A model generated the notes under the pieces. It was not told the origin of the DNA and ran no database searches. It saw only the letters and a program-made list of their open reading frames with translations. Positions 56,076-64,000 of a stretch of 64,000 nt of DNA are shown here, piece after piece (position 1 is the first letter of the stretch; the number at the start of each line of letters is the position of its first letter). This stretch comes from Microbacteriaceae bacterium. GTDB lineage: Bacteria > Actinomycetota > Actinomycetes > Actinomycetales > Microbacteriaceae. Position numbers and translations under genes: made by a program. The DNA lies in the NCBI GenBank assembly GCA_019638805.1, contig JAHBTA010000004.1, positions 124,001-188,000 of the forward strand, in the 5' to 3' direction.

Positions 56076-56106
56076 AACGACGGGCCCCCGCGGGGGGCCC
56101 GTCGTT
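56076..56106. terminator. Bidirectional terminator after the methyltransferase gene
   Basis: AACGACGGGCCCCC (56076-56089) and GGGGGCCCGTCGTT (56093-56106) form a perfect 14-bp stem with a 3-nt loop. It lies between converging genes (stop at 56022 on plus, 56119 on minus). Confidence 0.8.
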
Positions 56107-56118
56107 CCGGACTCGATG

Positions 56119-56484
56119 TCAGCTGACGGTCGTCGTGATGCCCGACGTTGCGAGGGCGCCAATCCACACGATGAGCGCGATCAGGGCGATGCCGATGCCG
56201 ACGAAGCCCAGGATGATGCCGGTCATCCACAGGCCCTTCGAGGCGAACGGCTCGCGCTTCTTGCCCAGGAAGCCGAGGATCACGGCAGCGGCCGGGATGA
56301 TGAGCCCGAGAATGCTGCCGACGATCGGGATCGCGACGATGCCCGAACCGAGCACGCCGATGATTCCGGCGACAAGGGAGATGATGCTGAGAACCGGCGA
56401 CGGGCCGGAGGGGGCCGCGGGGGCCGCCGCGGGCGGCGTCGCGGGCGTCTCGGGGGTCGGCGGGGTGGGAGGGGTATCGGTCAT
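56119..56484 (-). CDS. Small proline-rich membrane protein
   Basis: 121 residues. The first 30 are Pro/Thr/Ala-rich, followed by two or three membrane segments (SIISLVAGIIGVLGSGIVAI, IGSILGLIIPAAAVILGFLG-like stretch, GIILGFVGIGIALIALIVWI). Layout resembles DUF4190-type proteins but the family match is weak. The neighbour upstream has the same layout, suggesting related proteins. No function can be assigned. Confidence 0.7.
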   Translation of the reverse strand: MTDTPPTPPTPETPATPPAAAPAAPSGPSPVLSIISLVAGIIGVLGSGIVAIPIVGSILGLIIPAAAVILGFLGKKREPFASKGLWMTGIILGFVGIGIALIALIVWIGALATSGITTTVS

Positions 56485-56568
56485 GGGTGGTGCGCTCCTC
56501 TTTCTCTGGGGTGTCGCGATTCAAGGCTTACAGGCGGCCCCGAGGCTGTCAACCGCGGGCGGTGGGGG

Positions 56569-56928
56569 TCAGGAGATCGTGCTGAACGCGCCGCTGAAGG
56601 AGAACGCGGCCACCATGACGGCGATGTACAGGCCGATCATGAGCACCGAGAAAGCGGTCAGCACGTACCCGATGATCGTGCCCGCCAGCGCCAGGCCGTG
56701 GCCCCCCTCACCGGTCCGCTTGATCTGCGACAGGGCGATGTGCCCGCAGATGATTCCGCCCAGCGAGACCGTCAGCGACAGCACGAGCGCCACGATCGCG
56801 AGCGTGTTGGTGCGCGGCACGAGCGGCGCGCCGGCCGCCGTCGTGCCGTACGGGGCGCTCGGGTACGGGGTCGAGGAATAGGGCTGGGGCTGCTGATACC
56901 CGGGTGCCGGAGGAGGTGGCTGCGTCAT
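56569..56928 (-). CDS. DUF4190 domain membrane protein
   Basis: 119 residues: a Pro/Gln/Tyr-rich cytosolic N-terminus (about 1-38) and two membrane helices with the DUF4190 pattern NTLAIVALVLSLTVSLGGII, CGHIALSQIKRTGEGG and GLALAGTIIGYVLTAF. The same domain ends the zinc-ribbon protein at 25.6 kb. Function unknown. It lies 3 bp before the tsaD stop on the same strand, so it may be expressed with the t6A genes upstream. Confidence 0.8.
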   Translation of the reverse strand: MTQPPPPAPGYQQPQPYSSTPYPSAPYGTTAAGAPLVPRTNTLAIVALVLSLTVSLGGIICGHIALSQIKRTGEGGHGLALAGTIIGYVLTAFSVLMIGLYIAVMVAAFSFSGAFSTIS

Positions 56929-56931
56929 GGT

Positions 56932-58041
56932 CTAAGCCTGCACCACGGTCACGGGAAGCGTCGAGTCCGCGCCGACGCCGAGCGACGACGGGGCGTGCCC
57001 GGCGGCGATGAGCCGGGCGGCCACCGCGGCGATCATGGCCCCGTTGTCGGTGCACAGCGCGAGTGGCGGGATGCGCAGCAGAACCCCGGCATCCGTCGCC
57101 CGCGCGGTCGCCAGTTCGCGCAACCGCGCGTTCGCGACGACGCCGCCGCCTAGCAGCAGACGGGGGATGCCGTGGTCGGCGCACGCGCGGATCGCCTTGG
57201 CCGTGAGCACGTCGACGACCGCCTCCCGGAAGGACGCGGCCACGTCGGCCACCGGCACCGGACGGCCGGCATCGCGCTCGGCCTCGACGTACCGCGCGAC
57301 CGCGGTCTTGAGCCCCGAGAACGAGAAGTCGTAGCGGTGGCGCTCCTGATCCTTCGCGGCCGTCAGACCGCGCGGAAAGGCGATGGCAGCGGGGTCGCCG
57401 CCCGCGGCGGCCCGGTCGATCTCGGGGCCTCCGGGGTAGGGCAGCCCGAGCAGCCTGGCCACCTTGTCGAAGGCCTCGCCGGCCGCGTCATCGACCGTCT
57501 CGCCCAGCAGCTCGACGTCGTCGGTGAGGCTGCGCACCAGGAGCAGGCTCGTGTGCCCGCCCGAGACCAGGAGCGCGATCGCGGGCAGCTCGAGGGGACC
57601 GCCGGTCTCGCCGGTCTCGCCGTCGTCGCCGTCGGAGGAGGTCAGCAGGTCGGCGCCCACGTGCCCCACCAGGTGATTGACCGCGTAGAGCGGCTTGCCC
57701 AGCGCGACCGCGAGCGCCTTCGCCGCGCCCACCCCGACCATGAGCGCGCCGGCGAGCCCGGGCCCGGAGGTGACGGCGATGGCGTCCACCTCGGGAAGCG
57801 CGATGCCCGCCCGGGCGAGTGCGGCATCCAGTGCGGGCGTGAGCGCCTCGAGGTGCGCGCGCGCCGCGACCTCGGGGACCACGCCGCCGTAGCGTGCGTG
57901 CTCGTCCATCGAACTCGCGATGACGTTGGCGAGCAGCCGGTCGCCGCGCACGATCCCGACCCCGGTCTCGTCGCAGCTGGTCTCGATGCCCAGCACGAGG
58001 GGCGCGCCGACGGGCGCACTGACTCCGACGGGCTCAGCCAC
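56932..58041 (-). CDS. tsaD: tRNA N6-adenosine threonylcarbamoyltransferase
   Basis: 369 residues; transfers the threonylcarbamoyl group to A37 of ANN-decoding tRNAs (t6A). [16 protein letters not shown], the metal-binding [20 protein letters not shown] and [19 protein letters not shown] are family motifs; VGADSTLP closes the domain. Starts at GTG 58039-58041, overlapping rimI by 8 nt. Works with TsaB and TsaE encoded just upstream. Confidence 0.96.
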   Translation of the reverse strand: MAEPVGVSAPVGAPLVLGIETSCDETGVGIVRGDRLLANVIASSMDEHARYGGVVPEVAARAHLEALTPALDAALARAGIALPEVDAIAVTSGPGLAGALMVGVGAAKALAVALGKPLYAVNHLVGHVGADLLTSSDGDDGETGETGGPLELPAIALLVSGGHTSLLLVRSLTDDVELLGETVDDAAGEAFDKVARLLGLPYPGGPEIDRAAAGGDPAAIAFPRGLTAAKDQERHRYDFSFSGLKTAVARYVEAERDAGRPVPVADVAASFREAVVDVLTAKAIRACADHGIPRLLLGGGVVANARLRELATARATDAGVLLRIPPLALCTDNGAMIAAVAARLIAAGHAPSSLGVGADSTLPVTVVQA

Positions 58042-58513
58042 CGGCCGGGGCCGTCCGCGCGGGGGGCACGATGAGCCGCATGGTGCGGGCGTCCGCCCCG
58101 GGTCCGTAGTAGTTCGGGCGCACCGCGAGATCCTCGAAGCCCAGCTCGCGGTACAGCGTCTCGGCCGGCTCGTTGCCGACCCGCACCTCGAGGAAGAGCT
58201 CCTCGACGCCGCGCCTCCGCGCCTCGTTGAGCAATTGCAGCACCATGCTGCGGGCCAGGCCCCTGCGGCGAGCGCGAGGTGCGACCGACACGGTCTGGAT
58301 GTCGCCCTGCCCCGTCCCGATCGGCGCGAGCAGCCCGGCGTAGGCGTCGACGGCCCCGTCGTCGGCGAGCGCGACCAGGTAGTACCCGTGCTCGTTGCCG
58401 AGCTCGCCCGCCATGATCTCGCGCGACCAGGCGTCGTCCGGGTAGATCTCGGTCTCGAGCGCCATGAGCTCGTCGAGGTCGTCGAGGGTGGCGCGCCGCT
58501 GGCTCCAGGTCAT
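58034..58513 (-). CDS. rimI: Ribosomal-protein-alanine N-acetyltransferase
   Basis: 159 residues, single GNAT domain with [24 protein letters not shown] (acetyl-CoA loop), [22 protein letters not shown] and the C-terminal [14 protein letters not shown] that is typical of RimI. Acetylates the N-terminal Ala of ribosomal protein S18 in other bacteria. The tsaB-rimI-tsaD order is widely conserved. ATG 58511-58513 overlaps the tsaB stop. Confidence 0.93.
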   Translation of the reverse strand: MTWSQRRATLDDLDELMALETEIYPDDAWSREIMAGELGNEHGYYLVALADDGAVDAYAGLLAPIGTGQGDIQTVSVAPRARRRGLARSMVLQLLNEARRRGVEELFLEVRVGNEPAETLYRELGFEDLAVRPNYYGPGADARTMRLIVPPARTAPAGG

Positions 58514-59100
58514 CCGGTCACCCGCTTGGGGCCGGCGGGCACGGTCACGTCCGGTGCGCGCAGATAGAGCGGCTGGTCCGGTCCCGTGGGGCGGCCGGCG
58601 GCGAGCAGGCGGGCCGCGACCAGGGCGAGGGATGCCGCGGAGACCTCCACGGCATCCACCCGGTCGAGCGCGGTGTACCCCTCGACCACGGAGGGGAGCT
58701 CCTCGGGGCTCGCCAGGTGCGGTCCGTCGACGCGTTCGCCGTCGCGGTATACGCTCCAGGCCACCTCGCGCCGGCGGGCGTCGGTGACCACGAGCGTCGG
58801 GGCGGTGCGCCCCTCGGCGATGCCGTCGTGCGAGCACACCCCGTGCACCGGGATGCCGCGCGCGTACGCGAAGGCCCGCGCCGCCGCGATCCCGACCCGC
58901 AGCCCCGTGAACGGGCCCGGCCCCATGCCGGCGACCACGGCATCCGGGACCGCACCGGATTCGCGCAGCACGCGCTCGATGAGCACCCCGATCGCCTCGG
59001 CGTGCCCGCGGGGGTCGGCCGACGCGGCCTCGGCCAGGGTGCGGTCGCCGTCGACCATCGCGACGGAGGTACCCGCCGAGGTGTCGATCGCGAGCAGCAC
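58510..59100 (-). CDS. tsaB: t6A biosynthesis protein TsaB
   Basis: 196 residues; inactive TsaD paralog that scaffolds the t6A complex. LLAIDTSAGTSVAMVDGD, GMGPGPFTGLRVGIAAARAF and VVTDARRREVAWSVY are typical. The start GTG (59098-59100) lies 6 nt after a -10-like TAGGCT whose first three bases are the tsaE stop codon, so tsaB-rimI-tsaD may have their own leaderless promoter within the operon. Confidence 0.94.
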   Translation of the reverse strand: MLLAIDTSAGTSVAMVDGDRTLAEAASADPRGHAEAIGVLIERVLRESGAVPDAVVAGMGPGPFTGLRVGIAAARAFAYARGIPVHGVCSHDGIAEGRTAPTLVVTDARRREVAWSVYRDGERVDGPHLASPEELPSVVEGYTALDRVDAVEVSAASLALVAARLLAAGRPTGPDQPLYLRAPDVTVPAGPKRVTG

Positions 59101-59109
59101 CTGTCGAGC

Positions 59110-59577
59110 CTACGGCGCAAGCAGTGATACCAGCCCCGCCCAGCGCTCCCCGACCCCCGTGACCCGCACGTGGCGCGGCGCATCCTCGGCGAGCGGGTCG
59201 CCGCCCGCGGGGCGTTCGATCGCGACCTCGATGCGGTCGGCGTCCGCGAGCTTCCCCGCGCCCCACTCGACCACCACGATCGCGCCGTCCCAGTCCAGGT
59301 CCAGGTCGTCCAGCTCGGCCGCGCTCGCCAGCCGGTAGGCGTCGACGTGCACGAGTGGGGTTCCCGACGCGGTCGGGTGCTCCCGGGCCAGCACGAAGGT
59401 GGGGCTCGTGACGGGCTCGCGCGCACCCAGGGCGGCGCCGAGTCCGCGGGTCAGAGTGGTCTTCCCTGCGCCCAGCTCGCCGTCGAGCTGCACCAGGTCG
59501 CCCGCGCGCAGCAGCGGCGCCAGGCGCGCGCCGAGCGCCTCCATCGCGGCGGCGTCCGGGACGACGAGCTCGATCAC
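59110..59577 (-). CDS. tsaE: t6A biosynthesis ATPase TsaE
   Basis: 155 residues with Walker A DGELGAGKTTLTRGLG, VTSPTFVLAREH (switch region), HVDAYRL and VVEWGAG. TsaE resets the TsaBD complex by ATP hydrolysis. GTG 59575-59577 overlaps the alr stop (GTGA). Confidence 0.95.
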   Translation of the reverse strand: MIELVVPDAAAMEALGARLAPLLRAGDLVQLDGELGAGKTTLTRGLGAALGAREPVTSPTFVLAREHPTASGTPLVHVDAYRLASAAELDDLDLDWDGAIVVVEWGAGKLADADRIEVAIERPAGGDPLAEDAPRHVRVTGVGERWAGLVSLLAP

Positions 59578-60743
59578 GGCACGGGCACGCGCGGCACCCG
59601 GGCACCGAGGCGCGCCACGATCTCGTAGTTGATGGTGCCGGCCCACTCGGCCCAGTCCTCGGTCGTGGGCGCCCCGGTCTCCGCGTCGCCCCAGAGCACC
59701 ACGCGGTCGCCTACGGCGACCTCGGCGTCGCCCACGTCGACCAGGAACTGATCCATCGCGATGCGGCCCACCACCGGATGGCGCCGCCCCCCGATGAGCA
59801 CCTGCGCCCGGTTCGACGCCGCGCGGGGAACCCCGTCCGCGTAACCGAGGGGCACGAGCGCGAGCGTGGTCTCGCGCTCGGTGCGGTGCGTGAAGCCGTA
59901 GCTGACCCCCTCGCCCGCCGGCACCCGGCGCACGGCGGCGATCGAGCCCGCGAGCTCCATGACCGGGCGGAGGCCCAGCGCGCGCACGTCCTGGCCGTCG
60001 ACCGACGGCAGCCCGTACAGGCCGATGCCGGCGCGTACCAGGTCGAAGCGCAGGTCGGGTCGTGCCGCGGCGGCCTCGCTCGCGGCGAGGTGGCGCAATT
60101 CGGGCTCGAGTCCCGCGGCGGCGGCGGCCTCGAGCAGAACCGTGAAGCGTGCGAGCTGCGCATCGTCGTCGGCCGGGGAGGTGTTGGACAGGTGCGAGAA
60201 GATTCCGCGCACCCGCAGGCGTCCGGCGCGCTCGAGCTCGGCGGCCCGCGCGAACGCGGCGGGCGCCTCCCCGGGCGGGAAGCCGTTGCGGCTGAGACCG
60301 GTGTCGAGTTTGAGCTGCACCACGGCATCCCCCACCGCGCCCGCGCGCTCGAGCTGGTCGAGCGTGCTGATGCCCAGGTCGACCCCGGCGGCGACCGCGG
60401 GGGCGAAATCGGTGGATGCGGCGTGCAGCCAGGCGAGGATGGGCGCCCTCACGCCCGCCTCGCGCAGCGCCATCGCCTCGGTGAGATCCGCGACCCCGAG
60501 CCACTCTGCCCCGGCCTCGACGGCGGCCCGGGCCACCGGGACGGCGCCGTGCCCGTACGCGTCGGCCTTGACCACGGCCATGAGCCGCGCCGGTGCCGCG
60601 AGCGCCCGCAGTGCCGCGACGTTGCCCCGCACGGCCCCGAGGTCGATGCGTGCCTCGCGCAACGGGACATCCCCCGATTCCGGGCGGGCGTCTTCGGACA
60701 CCCCGCTGCGCCGGACCCGCCCGGCTTCTGCACCCCTGGTCAT
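59574..60743 (-). CDS. alr: Alanine racemase
   Basis: 389 residues; makes D-alanine for peptidoglycan. PLP-lysine segment AVVKADAYGHGA, the substrate-side catalytic region YGFTHRT, and RIAMDQFLVDVG (Met-Asp-Gln loop) are present. The N-terminus before ARIDLGAVRGNVAAL is about 30 residues longer than in most Alr, so a later start is possible. ATG 60741-60743 overlaps the acpS stop (ATGA). No nnr gene lies between acpS and alr, where some relatives have it. Confidence 0.94.
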   Translation of the reverse strand: MTRGAEAGRVRRSGVSEDARPESGDVPLREARIDLGAVRGNVAALRALAAPARLMAVVKADAYGHGAVPVARAAVEAGAEWLGVADLTEAMALREAGVRAPILAWLHAASTDFAPAVAAGVDLGISTLDQLERAGAVGDAVVQLKLDTGLSRNGFPPGEAPAAFARAAELERAGRLRVRGIFSHLSNTSPADDDAQLARFTVLLEAAAAAGLEPELRHLAASEAAAARPDLRFDLVRAGIGLYGLPSVDGQDVRALGLRPVMELAGSIAAVRRVPAGEGVSYGFTHRTERETTLALVPLGYADGVPRAASNRAQVLIGGRRHPVVGRIAMDQFLVDVGDAEVAVGDRVVLWGDAETGAPTTEDWAEWAGTINYEIVARLGARVPRVPVP

Positions 60744-61096
60744 GTGCGCTCCGTGACCACCTGCGCGATGGCGATGCCGGCATCGTGCGTCATCGAGACG
60801 TGGATCCGCGTGATGCCCAGGCGCTCGACGATCTCGGCCGTGCCGCCTCGCAGGGCGAACGACGGGTTGCCGAGCTCGTCGTTGACGATGACCATGTCGT
60901 GCCACCGCACCCCGTCGGAGTCGCCCAGCGCCTTGATGAGGGCCTCCTTCGCGGCGAATCGGCCCGCGAGCGAGCGCAGCGGCAGGTCGCGTTCGCTCTC
61001 GGCGAACAGCCGCTCGCGGAGCGCCGGCGTGCGGCCGACGGCCCGCTCGAAGCGCCGCAGGTCGACGACGTCGACGCCGATCCCCGCGATGCTCAT
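60740..61096 (-). CDS. acpS: Holo-[acyl-carrier-protein] synthase
   Basis: 118 residues; transfers phosphopantetheine from CoA to ACP. GIGVDVVDLRRFERAV (Mg-binding Asp), LAGRFAAKEALIKALG (Glu) and IHVSMTHDAGIAIA are the family motifs. Lies 5 bp after glmS. CoA supply links it to coaA, which is divergent from glmS. Confidence 0.96.
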   Translation of the reverse strand: MSIAGIGVDVVDLRRFERAVGRTPALRERLFAESERDLPLRSLAGRFAAKEALIKALGDSDGVRWHDMVIVNDELGNPSFALRGGTAEIVERLGITRIHVSMTHDAGIAIAQVVTERT

Positions 61097-61101
61097 GCCG
61101 G

Positions 61102-62952
61102 TTACTCGACCGTGACCGACTTGGCCAGGTTGCGCGGCTGGTCGACGTCGAGGCCCTTGGCGCTCGCGAGCTCCATCGCGAAGATGTGCAGCGGCACGAC
61201 CCCGAGGATCGGCTCGAAGAGCGGCGCGGCGAACGGGATGCGGATGACCTCGTCCGCGTACGGCACGACCGCGACGTCCCCGACTTCCGCGATCGCGATG
61301 ACGCGGGCACCGCGCGCGCGGATCTCCTGGATGTTGGAGACCACCTTCGGGTGCAGCGAGTCGTCGTGACGTGGCGACGGCACGAGCACGATCACGAGCT
61401 GCCCCGGTTCGATGAGGGCGATCGGCCCGTGCTTGAGCTCGCCCGCCGCGAAGCCCTCGGCGTGGATGTAGGCGATCTCCTTGAGCTTGAGCGCGCCCTC
61501 GAGTGCGACCGGGTAGCCCACGTGCCGCCCGAGGAACAGCACCGACTGGGTGTCGCCGAGCCACGGCGCGAACTCCGCGATGCGGGTCGCGGTCGACTCC
61601 AGCACCTGATCGAGCTTGGCCGGGATGTTCTGCAGCTCTTCCACCTGGGCGGCCACGGCATCCGCGTCCATGGTTCCGCGGCGCTGCGCGATGTCCAGGC
61701 CGAGCAGGTACAGCGCGGTCACCTGCGCGACGAAGGCCTTGGTCGAGGCGACGGCGACCTCCGGGCCGGCGTGGATGTAGAGCACGGCGTCGGACTCGCG
61801 GGGGATGGTCGAACCCTGGGTGTTGCAGATCGACAGGGTACGCGCGCCGCGCTCCTTGGCGTACTTGACGGCCATGAGGGTGTCCATGGTCTCGCCGGAC
61901 TGCGAGACCGACACCACGAGGGTCGTCGGGCTCAGCACCGGGTCGCGGTAGCGGAACTCGTGCGAGAGTTCGACGTCGACGGGCACGCGGGCCCACGCCT
62001 CCAGCGCGTACTTGCCCAGCATCCCGGCGTAGGCGGCCGTGCCGCAGGCGATCACGACGATGCGGTCGACCCCGTCGAGCAGCTCGCCGATCGCGGCGAG
62101 CTCGGGAAGTGTCACCCGGCCGTCGTGCACGCGACCGAGCAGGGTCTTGGCGACCGCCTCCGGCTCCTCGCTGATCTCCTTCTTCATGAAGGACGGCCAG
62201 CCGCCCTTCTCCGCCGCGGAGGCGTCCCAGGCGACCTCGAACTCGCGGGTCGGAACCTCGTTGCCCGCGAAGTCGGTCACCTCGACGCCGTCGGGCGTGA
62301 TGGTCACGATCTGGTCCTGGCCGATCTCCATGGCGCGCTTGGTGTGCTCGACGAACGCCGCGACATCCGAGCCCAGGAAGTTCTCGCCCTCGCCGAGCCC
62401 GATCACGAGGGGCGAGTTGCGCCGGGCTCCCACCACGACGCCGGGGCGGTCCTGGTGCATGACCAGGAGCGTGAAGGCACCCTCGAGGCGGGCCACCACG
62501 CGGCGCAGCGCCTGCGTCAGATCGCCCGTCTCGCGGAACACCTCGCCCACCAGCAGCGCTGCCACCTCGGTGTCGGTCTCGCTCGAGAAGGTCTCGCCGC
62601 GGTCGAGCAGCTCCTGCTTGAGCTCGGCGAAGTTCTCGATGATGCCGTTGTGGATGAGCGCGAGCTTGCCGCCGTCGCCCAGGTGCGGGTGCGCGTTGCC
62701 GTCGGTCGGGCCCCCATGGGTCGCCCAGCGGGTGTGGCCGATGCCGGTGTGGCCGTCGTTCAGCGGCGCGGCGGTCAGGTCTTCCGCGAGGATGCCGAGC
62801 TTGCCCGCGCGCTTGCGCGTGCCGAGCTCGCCGCCATCGGTGAGCACCGCGATGCCGGCGGAGTCGTAGCCCCGGTACTCGAGGCGTTTGAGGCCGCCCA
62901 GCAGCACGTCGATGGTGCTGTTCGGGCCGACGTACCCCACGATTCCACACAT
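61102..62952 (-). CDS. glmS: Glutamine-fructose-6-phosphate aminotransferase (isomerizing)
   Basis: 616 residues; makes glucosamine-6-phosphate for cell-wall synthesis. N-terminal glutamine amidohydrolase with Cys 2 (MCGIVGYVG), then two SIS domains (VIACGTAAYAG, VSQSGETMDTLMA) and the C-terminal QPRNLAKSVTVE. A -10-like TAGAAT (62965-62960) ends 7 nt before the ATG, leaving no room for a glmS ribozyme. First gene of the run glmS-acpS-alr-tsaE-tsaB-rimI-tsaD. Confidence 0.97.
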   Translation of the reverse strand: MCGIVGYVGPNSTIDVLLGGLKRLEYRGYDSAGIAVLTDGGELGTRKRAGKLGILAEDLTAAPLNDGHTGIGHTRWATHGGPTDGNAHPHLGDGGKLALIHNGIIENFAELKQELLDRGETFSSETDTEVAALLVGEVFRETGDLTQALRRVVARLEGAFTLLVMHQDRPGVVVGARRNSPLVIGLGEGENFLGSDVAAFVEHTKRAMEIGQDQIVTITPDGVEVTDFAGNEVPTREFEVAWDASAAEKGGWPSFMKKEISEEPEAVAKTLLGRVHDGRVTLPELAAIGELLDGVDRIVVIACGTAAYAGMLGKYALEAWARVPVDVELSHEFRYRDPVLSPTTLVVSVSQSGETMDTLMAVKYAKERGARTLSICNTQGSTIPRESDAVLYIHAGPEVAVASTKAFVAQVTALYLLGLDIAQRRGTMDADAVAAQVEELQNIPAKLDQVLESTATRIAEFAPWLGDTQSVLFLGRHVGYPVALEGALKLKEIAYIHAEGFAAGELKHGPIALIEPGQLVIVLVPSPRHDDSLHPKVVSNIQEIRARGARVIAIAEVGDVAVVPYADEVIRIPFAAPLFEPILGVVPLHIFAMELASAKGLDVDQPRNLAKSVTVE

Positions 62953-62959
62953 GGGCTCG

Positions 62960-63001
62960 ATTCTAGGCGGGCGAGGCTGGGAGGCGCCGCGCGGCTAGAG
63001 T
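62960..63001. promoter_or_regulatory. Divergent promoters of glmS and coaA
   Basis: On the minus strand TAGAAT (62965-62960) lies 7 nt before the glmS ATG; on the plus strand TAGAGT (62996-63001) lies 7 nt before the coaA ATG at 63009. The two -10 boxes are 30 bp apart, so their -35 regions overlap. Confidence 0.6.
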
Positions 63002-63008
63002 GGCCGTG

Positions 63009-63956
63009 ATGTCCGACCCCGCGTCCGCGAACGGTAACCCGACGCCGTTCCTCGAGATGGCGCGTCGGGACTGGGCGGAACTGGCCGCCGGCATGGAGGT
63101 CGCGCTCGACGAGTCCGACCTGAAGCGTCTTCGGGGCCTGGGCGATCAGCTCGACCTGACCGAGGTCGCCGAGGTGTATCTGCCGCTCAGCCGGCTGCTC
63201 AACCTGTACGTCGCGGGCGCCCGCGCGACGCGGGATGCGACCCAGGCCTTCCTGCGCCAGAAGCCCCAGCCCACGCCCTTCGTCATCGGCATCGCGGGTT
63301 CGGTCGCGGTCGGCAAGTCGACGACCGCGCGCCTGCTGCGCGAGCTGCTCTCGCGGTGGGACGACACCCCCAACGTCGAACTCGTGACGACGGACGGGTT
63401 CCTCTGGCCCAACGCCGAGCTCTCCCGCCGCGGCCTGCTGCAGCGGAAGGGCTTCCCCGAGTCCTACGACCGCCGCTCGCTCACCCGCTTCGTGGCGCGG
63501 GTCAAGAGCGGAGCGGACACGGCGACCGCCCCCGTCTACTCGCACCTGGTGTACGACATCGTTCCCGGCGAGCGCATCACGGTGCACCGCCCCGACGTGC
63601 TCATCGTCGAAGGCCTCAACGTGCTGCAGCCGCCCCTGTCGAGCGCGCGCATCGCGGTGAGCGACCTGTTCGACTTCTCGATCTACGTGGATGCCCGCAC
63701 GGCCGACATAGAGAAGTGGTACGTCGAGCGCTTCCTGCGCCTGCAGCGCGGGGCGTTCGCCGACCCGGAGTCCTACTTCCACCGCTACGCCTCGCTCAGC
63801 GAGCCGGAGGCCCGGGCGCAGGCCCGCTCGATCTGGGAAGAGATCAACGGCCCGAACCTCGAGCAGAACGTGCTGCCCACCCGGGCGCGCGCCGACCTCG
63901 TGCTGCGCAAGAGCGCCGACCACTCGGTGTCGACGGTTCTGCTGCGGAAGGTGTAG
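63009..63956 (+). CDS. coaA: Type I pantothenate kinase
   Basis: 315 residues; phosphorylates pantothenate, the first step of CoA synthesis. Walker [37 protein letters not shown] and [12 protein letters not shown] are typical of CoaA (feedback-inhibited by CoA). ATG 63009 is chosen over the in-frame GTG 63000 because of the -10-like TAGAGT 7 nt upstream and family length. Confidence 0.95.
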   Translation: MSDPASANGNPTPFLEMARRDWAELAAGMEVALDESDLKRLRGLGDQLDLTEVAEVYLPLSRLLNLYVAGARATRDATQAFLRQKPQPTPFVIGIAGSVAVGKSTTARLLRELLSRWDDTPNVELVTTDGFLWPNAELSRRGLLQRKGFPESYDRRSLTRFVARVKSGADTATAPVYSHLVYDIVPGERITVHRPDVLIVEGLNVLQPPLSSARIAVSDLFDFSIYVDARTADIEKWYVERFLRLQRGAFADPESYFHRYASLSEPEARAQARSIWEEINGPNLEQNVLPTRARADLVLRKSADHSVSTVLLRKV

Positions 63957-63982
63957 TTCCGCGCCCGGATCCCTCCCCCGGG

Positions 63983-64000
63983 TCAGGCCTCGATGCGCTC
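63983..64000 (-). CDS. glmM: Probable C-terminal end of phosphoglucosamine mutase (partial)
   Basis: A minus-strand frame ends with TGA at 63985-63983 and reads ERIEA before it. Only 18 bp are visible, so the identity rests on position: in many actinobacteria glmM lies next to coaA and glmS. It would convert GlcN-6-P made by GlmS to GlcN-1-P. Confidence 0.3.
   Translation of the reverse strand, partial: ERIEA

Noticed and set aside
62953-63008. Search for a glmS ribozyme
   Set aside because: The glmS ATG is only 7 nt from a -10 box, so there is no leader long enough.

Overview
The window is about 64 kb of high-GC DNA from an actinobacterial chromosome. Gene content and order (purN-purH beside sucCD and pcrA; glmS-acpS-alr-tsaE-tsaB-rimI-tsaD next to groES; guaB and guaB3; CIRCE and HAIR heat-shock operators; GTG/TTG starts) point to the order Micrococcales, most likely Microbacteriaceae. 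This is a judgement from gene content, not a database match. Coding density is very high. No gap between genes exceeds about 230 bp, and I saw no rRNA, tRNA, CRISPR array, prophage or intact insertion sequence.

Layout. 1-2.6 kb: end of an FMN-binding protein gene, an ApbE flavin transferase and a membrane RnfD/NqrB-like domain fused to a ferredoxin-reductase domain, together a predicted NAD(P)H-to-outside flavin electron path. 2.6-6.1 kb: Hsp20 under CIRCE plus HAIR control, a YdeI-like protein, icd, a GNAT and an alkyltransferase-like protein. 6.2-12.9 kb: a heterodimeric ABC exporter, then purN-purH-ddaH. 12.9-17.8 kb: DUF6350, DUF4166 and two tandem TAP-like lipoprotein hydrolases. 17.9-24.6 kb: sucCD, an SPFH/NAD-kinase-like pair and pcrA. 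24.6-33.0 kb: a glycerophosphodiesterase, small membrane proteins, guaA, SURF1 and a KhtTU-like K+/H+ antiporter pair.

33.1-40.1 kb is a seven-gene operon with overlapping reading frames. It encodes a PglD/FdtC-like acyltransferase, a beta-keto acid cleavage enzyme (BKACE), a DegT aminotransferase, an FdtA-like cupin, a GT2 glycosyltransferase and two membrane acyltransferases. It looks like a pathway for an N-acylated amino-deoxy sugar and a cell-surface glycan; the BKACE gene is unexpected there and could supply an unusual acyl-CoA. 40-47.4 kb: glpD, guaB3, an ABC-F protein, a PatB-type C-S lyase and guaB. 47.5-53.2 kb: a branched-chain amino acid ABC system whose LivH permease carries an extra N-terminal secreted domain. 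53.4-64 kb: RarD, groES, a THUMP-like methyltransferase, the t6A genes with alr, acpS and glmS, coaA, and the probable tail of glmM.

Three cross-cutting patterns stand out. First, many genes start 6-7 nt after a TAnnnT -10 box, the signature of leaderless mRNA, which helped choose starts. Second, three roughly 100-bp elements share near-identical inverted ends around unrelated interiors (REPIN-like). Third, an 18-bp palindrome occurs upstream of icd and, as two tandem copies, upstream of sucC, suggesting a shared TCA-cycle regulator.
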